From the NCBI GenBank assembly GCA_021372725.1, contig JAJFTV010000188.1, forward strand, positions 1-32,703: a DNA stretch of 32,703 nt. Reading direction: 5' to 3'. Positions 30,927-32,703 of this stretch are shown here, one piece after another (within the stretch, counting starts at the first letter, position 1; each line of letters opens with the position of its first letter). The stretch comes from Chloroflexota bacterium (lineage in GTDB: Bacteria; Chloroflexota; Anaerolineae; Anaerolineales; Anaerolineaceae). The translations under genes and the position numbers were made by a program. The notes under the pieces are model-generated. The model was not told the origin of the DNA and did not search any database. It was given only the letters and a program-made list of their open reading frames with translations.

Positions 30927-31805
30927 ATGACCAAAACCTCTTTTCTTGAACGCGTTCACACCGGACAAATCCTGGTTTCTGATGGTGCCACCGGAACCAA
31001 CTTGCAGCAGCGTGGACTGGCGGCGGGTAAAGCCGGCGAATCCTGGGTGGTCGAACGCCCTGAAGAGATCCTCCGTCTGCACAGGGATTTCATTGCTGCC
31101 GGTTCGGATATCATTTTGACCTGCACCTTTGGTGGCACATCCATCCGGCTTGCCCAGGATGGCTGGGGTGGGCGGGCGGTTGAGATCAACCAAAAGGCTG
31201 CCGCTCTGGCCCTTGAGGCTGTCCAAGACACCGATGTGCTGGTGGCCGGTTCGATGGGACCAACCGGGCAGATGCTCAAACCGCTGGGCACCATGGAAGA
31301 AACAGACTGCTTTAACGCCTATCAGCAACAGGCAAAAGCCTTGGCGGAGGCCGGTGTGGATTTGCTGCTGGTGGAAACCCAGTATGACCTGGGCGAAGCA
31401 GGCCTGGCAGTGAAAGCTGCCCGCTCGGTAAGCAACCTGCCGCTGGTTTGTTCGTTCAGCTACGACCGCGGTAAACGCACCATGATGGGCGTCAAACCGG
31501 CCCAGATGGCGCAAACCTTCGCAGACACTGTGGATGTGCTGGGCATCAACTGCGGGCGCAGCCTGGAAGACAACCTGGCGGCTCTGGTTGAGTTGCGTGC
31601 TGCCTCTACGTTACCGATCTGGTTCAAACCCAATGCCGGCCTGCCTCAGGTGGATGCAGACGGTCGAACCACATTCAACGTGACCCCGGAGGGTATGGGT
31701 GACCAGGTTGTCAACTGGATTGCAGCCGGCGCAAGCGTGGTGGGAGGCTGTTGCGGCAGCAGCCCTGAACATATCCGCCGGATTGCCAGGGCAGTCGGGA
31801 AGTAA
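30927..31805 (+). CDS. Homocysteine S-methyltransferase domain protein
   Basis: Protein of 292 residues equal to the N-terminal homocysteine-binding module of cobalamin-dependent methionine synthase. The TIM-barrel start is SDGATGTNLQQRG (18-30). Zinc ligands are C209 in LGINCGRS and C275-C276 in GGCCGSSPEHI, all present. TCTFGGTSIRL and VETQYDL are further family segments. It lacks pterin-binding, cobalamin-binding and activation domains. The adjacent corrinoid protein supplies the cobalamin module, so the two look like a split MetH or an alternative methyl-transfer path to methionine. The operon ends at a good terminator. The start has a GGAG about 12 bases upstream, which is somewhat distant. 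Confidence 0.88.
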   Translation: MTKTSFLERVHTGQILVSDGATGTNLQQRGLAAGKAGESWVVERPEEILRLHRDFIAAGSDIILTCTFGGTSIRLAQDGWGGRAVEINQKAAALALEAVQDTDVLVAGSMGPTGQMLKPLGTMEETDCFNAYQQQAKALAEAGVDLLLVETQYDLGEAGLAVKAARSVSNLPLVCSFSYDRGKRTMMGVKPAQMAQTFADTVDVLGINCGRSLEDNLAALVELRAASTLPIWFKPNAGLPQVDADGRTTFNVTPEGMGDQVVNWIAAGASVVGGCCGSSPEHIRRIARAVGK

Positions 31806-31818
31806 ATCATTTACATAC

Positions 31819-31856
31819 AAAACAGACTCCTTCTTTCCAAAAAGGAGTCTGTTTTA
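31819..31856 (+). terminator. Rho-independent terminator
   Basis: A 14-bp stem (31819-31832 with 31842-31855, arms AAAACAGACTCCTT and AAGGAGTCTGTTTT) with a 9-nt loop ends in TTTTATT. It lies 13 bp after the methyltransferase stop codon. Confidence 0.88.
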
Positions 31857-31890
31857 TTAAATGGAAAAGGGGGATTCCTTTTTTTGGAAT

Positions 31891-31990
31891 GGGTCTGTCT
31901 CAAAAGTAAAATTCAAACTTTAGGATGTTGATGGCAGAATATTGCTCGGGGCTGTCCGATAAGGCCCGGTTTTTCTTTTTGGACAGCCCC
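31891..31990. mobile_element. Possible IS/MITE remnant with inverted ends
   Basis: The left end GGGTCTGTCTCAAAAGTAAA (31891-31910) and the reverse complement of the right end (GGGGCTGTCCAAAAAGAAAA) match at most positions. An internal copy, GGGGCTGTCC (31948-31957), also pairs perfectly with GGACAGCCCC (31981-31990). Ends of the type GGG(G/T)CTGTC are common in insertion sequences. The 100-bp size leaves no room for a transposase. No target duplication was established. Confidence 0.4.
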
Positions 31991-31996
31991 AACTAA

Positions 31997-32703
31997 CTAT
32001 TCAATCTTCTCGGCGTAGAATGCAGCCCCGCCCTGCAGCAGGTCTGCCCCGGTCACCTTGCCGTCGGTCATCTTGAACTCGATGCTGGCGGGTGCGCCTT
32101 TTACGTTGAATTGCGTACCCATATAAGGCTCCAGCTCCATCTCGCTCTGGCCCATCATGGCAAGGGTCAGCAGGTTCTCCTTCATTGCCACTTCGAAGGT
32201 CTGTGTCTCCATAAAACGGTATTTACCGGCAAACTGCTCGAGGAAACTTTTTTTGAACATTTCTTCTGGGGCCACACGGGTGAAGACGATATCTTTGACA
32301 TTGGACTCCAGCGGTGCCGAAATGCTGGCAATGTTGCCCTGGGTATCGGTGAAGAAGGAAACCTTCATGCTCATTTCCTCTTCCTCCTCATTGACCGCCT
32401 CGAAGATATCGTAATGATAATGATCGAGTTTATAGGTCAGCGCATTGTAAACCATCTTCAATTTATCACCGTTCTTCTCGACCTTCAGGATGCCGTAGCC
32501 GGGGTGCGAAAAGTTGCCGGCATACTCTTTAAGCTCATGAGAGGGTTTGGTGTTGACTTTGCGCTGTTCGGCGGATTTTTCCTTGCCCTTTTCGGCGGCT
32601 AGTTCCATCTTTTTGATTGCATTCAGGAAGATATCGTTCAACGCCAGTTGATCCAGCCCCAGCAGGCGGTCATAGAGGTTGAGCATGATTGGGAATGTAG
32701 CGA
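31997..32703 (-). CDS. Serine hydrolase (beta-lactamase-like), C-terminal part
   Basis: The frame is open to the right edge of the window, so the gene is partial at its 5' end. The visible 230 or so residues begin with NLYDRLLGLDQLALNDIF, which matches the end of the catalytic domain in beta-lactamase/penicillin-binding-protein-like serine hydrolases. They continue with a DUF3471-like domain (LKEYAGNFSHPGYGILKVEK, then LTYKLDHYHYDIF) and a final beta-rich segment. A basic, lysine-rich linker (about 25-50) joins them. The catalytic S-x-x-K would lie outside the window. An internal ATG at 32686 is probably not the start. An acidic run (NEEEEEM) is unusual. Confidence 0.75.
   Translation of the reverse strand, partial: ATFPIMLNLYDRLLGLDQLALNDIFLNAIKKMELAAEKGKEKSAEQRKVNTKPSHELKEYAGNFSHPGYGILKVEKNGDKLKMVYNALTYKLDHYHYDIFEAVNEEEEEMSMKVSFFTDTQGNIASISAPLESNVKDIVFTRVAPEEMFKKSFLEQFAGKYRFMETQTFEVAMKENLLTLAMMGQSEMELEPYMGTQFNVKGAPASIEFKMTDGKVTGADLLQGGAAFYAEKIE

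Overview
The window reads as a bacterial chromosome segment, most likely from an uncultured or environmental member of the Chloroflexota (Anaerolineae-like). That placement is inference. It rests on gene content: a B12-binding radical SAM protein of the DUF4070 type, a GH172 enzyme, a DUF917-AroM pair, a LiaS/NarL-type two-component pair, a soluble corrinoid protein with a homocysteine methyltransferase, and ParA/ParB-like proteins with an ExeA-like ATPase. Several promoters also look leaderless. Most genes have moderately high GC. The block around 19.7-22.2 kb is visibly AT-rich, and so are several intergenic stretches.

Layout. 1-0.6 kb: dense cluster of interspersed intergenic repeats. 0.65-5.6 kb: GNAT acetyltransferase and 8-oxoguanine deaminase (-), a PlsC-type acyltransferase (+), and a coupled DUF917-AroM operon (-). 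5.8-7.7 kb: tyrosine recombinase and acyl-ACP thioesterase-like protein (+). 7.8-10.9 kb: ECF sigma factor overlapping a membrane-anchored putative anti-sigma protein (-), and the B12 radical SAM protein (-). 11-15.5 kb: histidine kinase/response regulator pair, a repeat-built membrane protein and a GT-C glycosyltransferase (+). 15.8-19.7 kb: dynamin-like GTPase (+) and a molybdopterin oxidoreductase (-). 19.7-22.2 kb: AT-rich type II restriction-modification pair followed by a decayed MNT nucleotidyltransferase. 22.2-28.9 kb: plasmid-like replication/partition island. 29-31.9 kb: GH172 enzyme, corrinoid protein and homocysteine S-methyltransferase. The right edge cuts a serine hydrolase (-).

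The most interesting part is the 22.2-28.9 kb island. It contains a protein with a DnaA domain I joined to a different C-terminal winged-helix-like region, with no AAA+ domain. Next come a ribbon-helix-helix (RHH)-like protein overlapping an ExeA-like AAA ATPase, a divergent ParA-ParB-like pair, and a second ParA with its own RHH partner. Two related 16-bp palindromes flank the second ParA operon. Nine degenerate, palindromic 15-bp motifs spaced about 25 bp apart lie downstream. A perfect 12-bp inverted repeat sits in the divergent promoter region. Together these look like a captured or resident replicon-maintenance system with two partition modules and their DNA sites. I cannot tell whether it is active.

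The window also holds three gene remnants too broken for ordinary gene calling: a VOC-family C-terminus at 15.5 kb, an MNT nucleotidyltransferase at 22.0 kb and an M20 peptidase N-terminus at 28.4 kb. One genomic repeat supplies the last codons and stop of the aroM-like gene.
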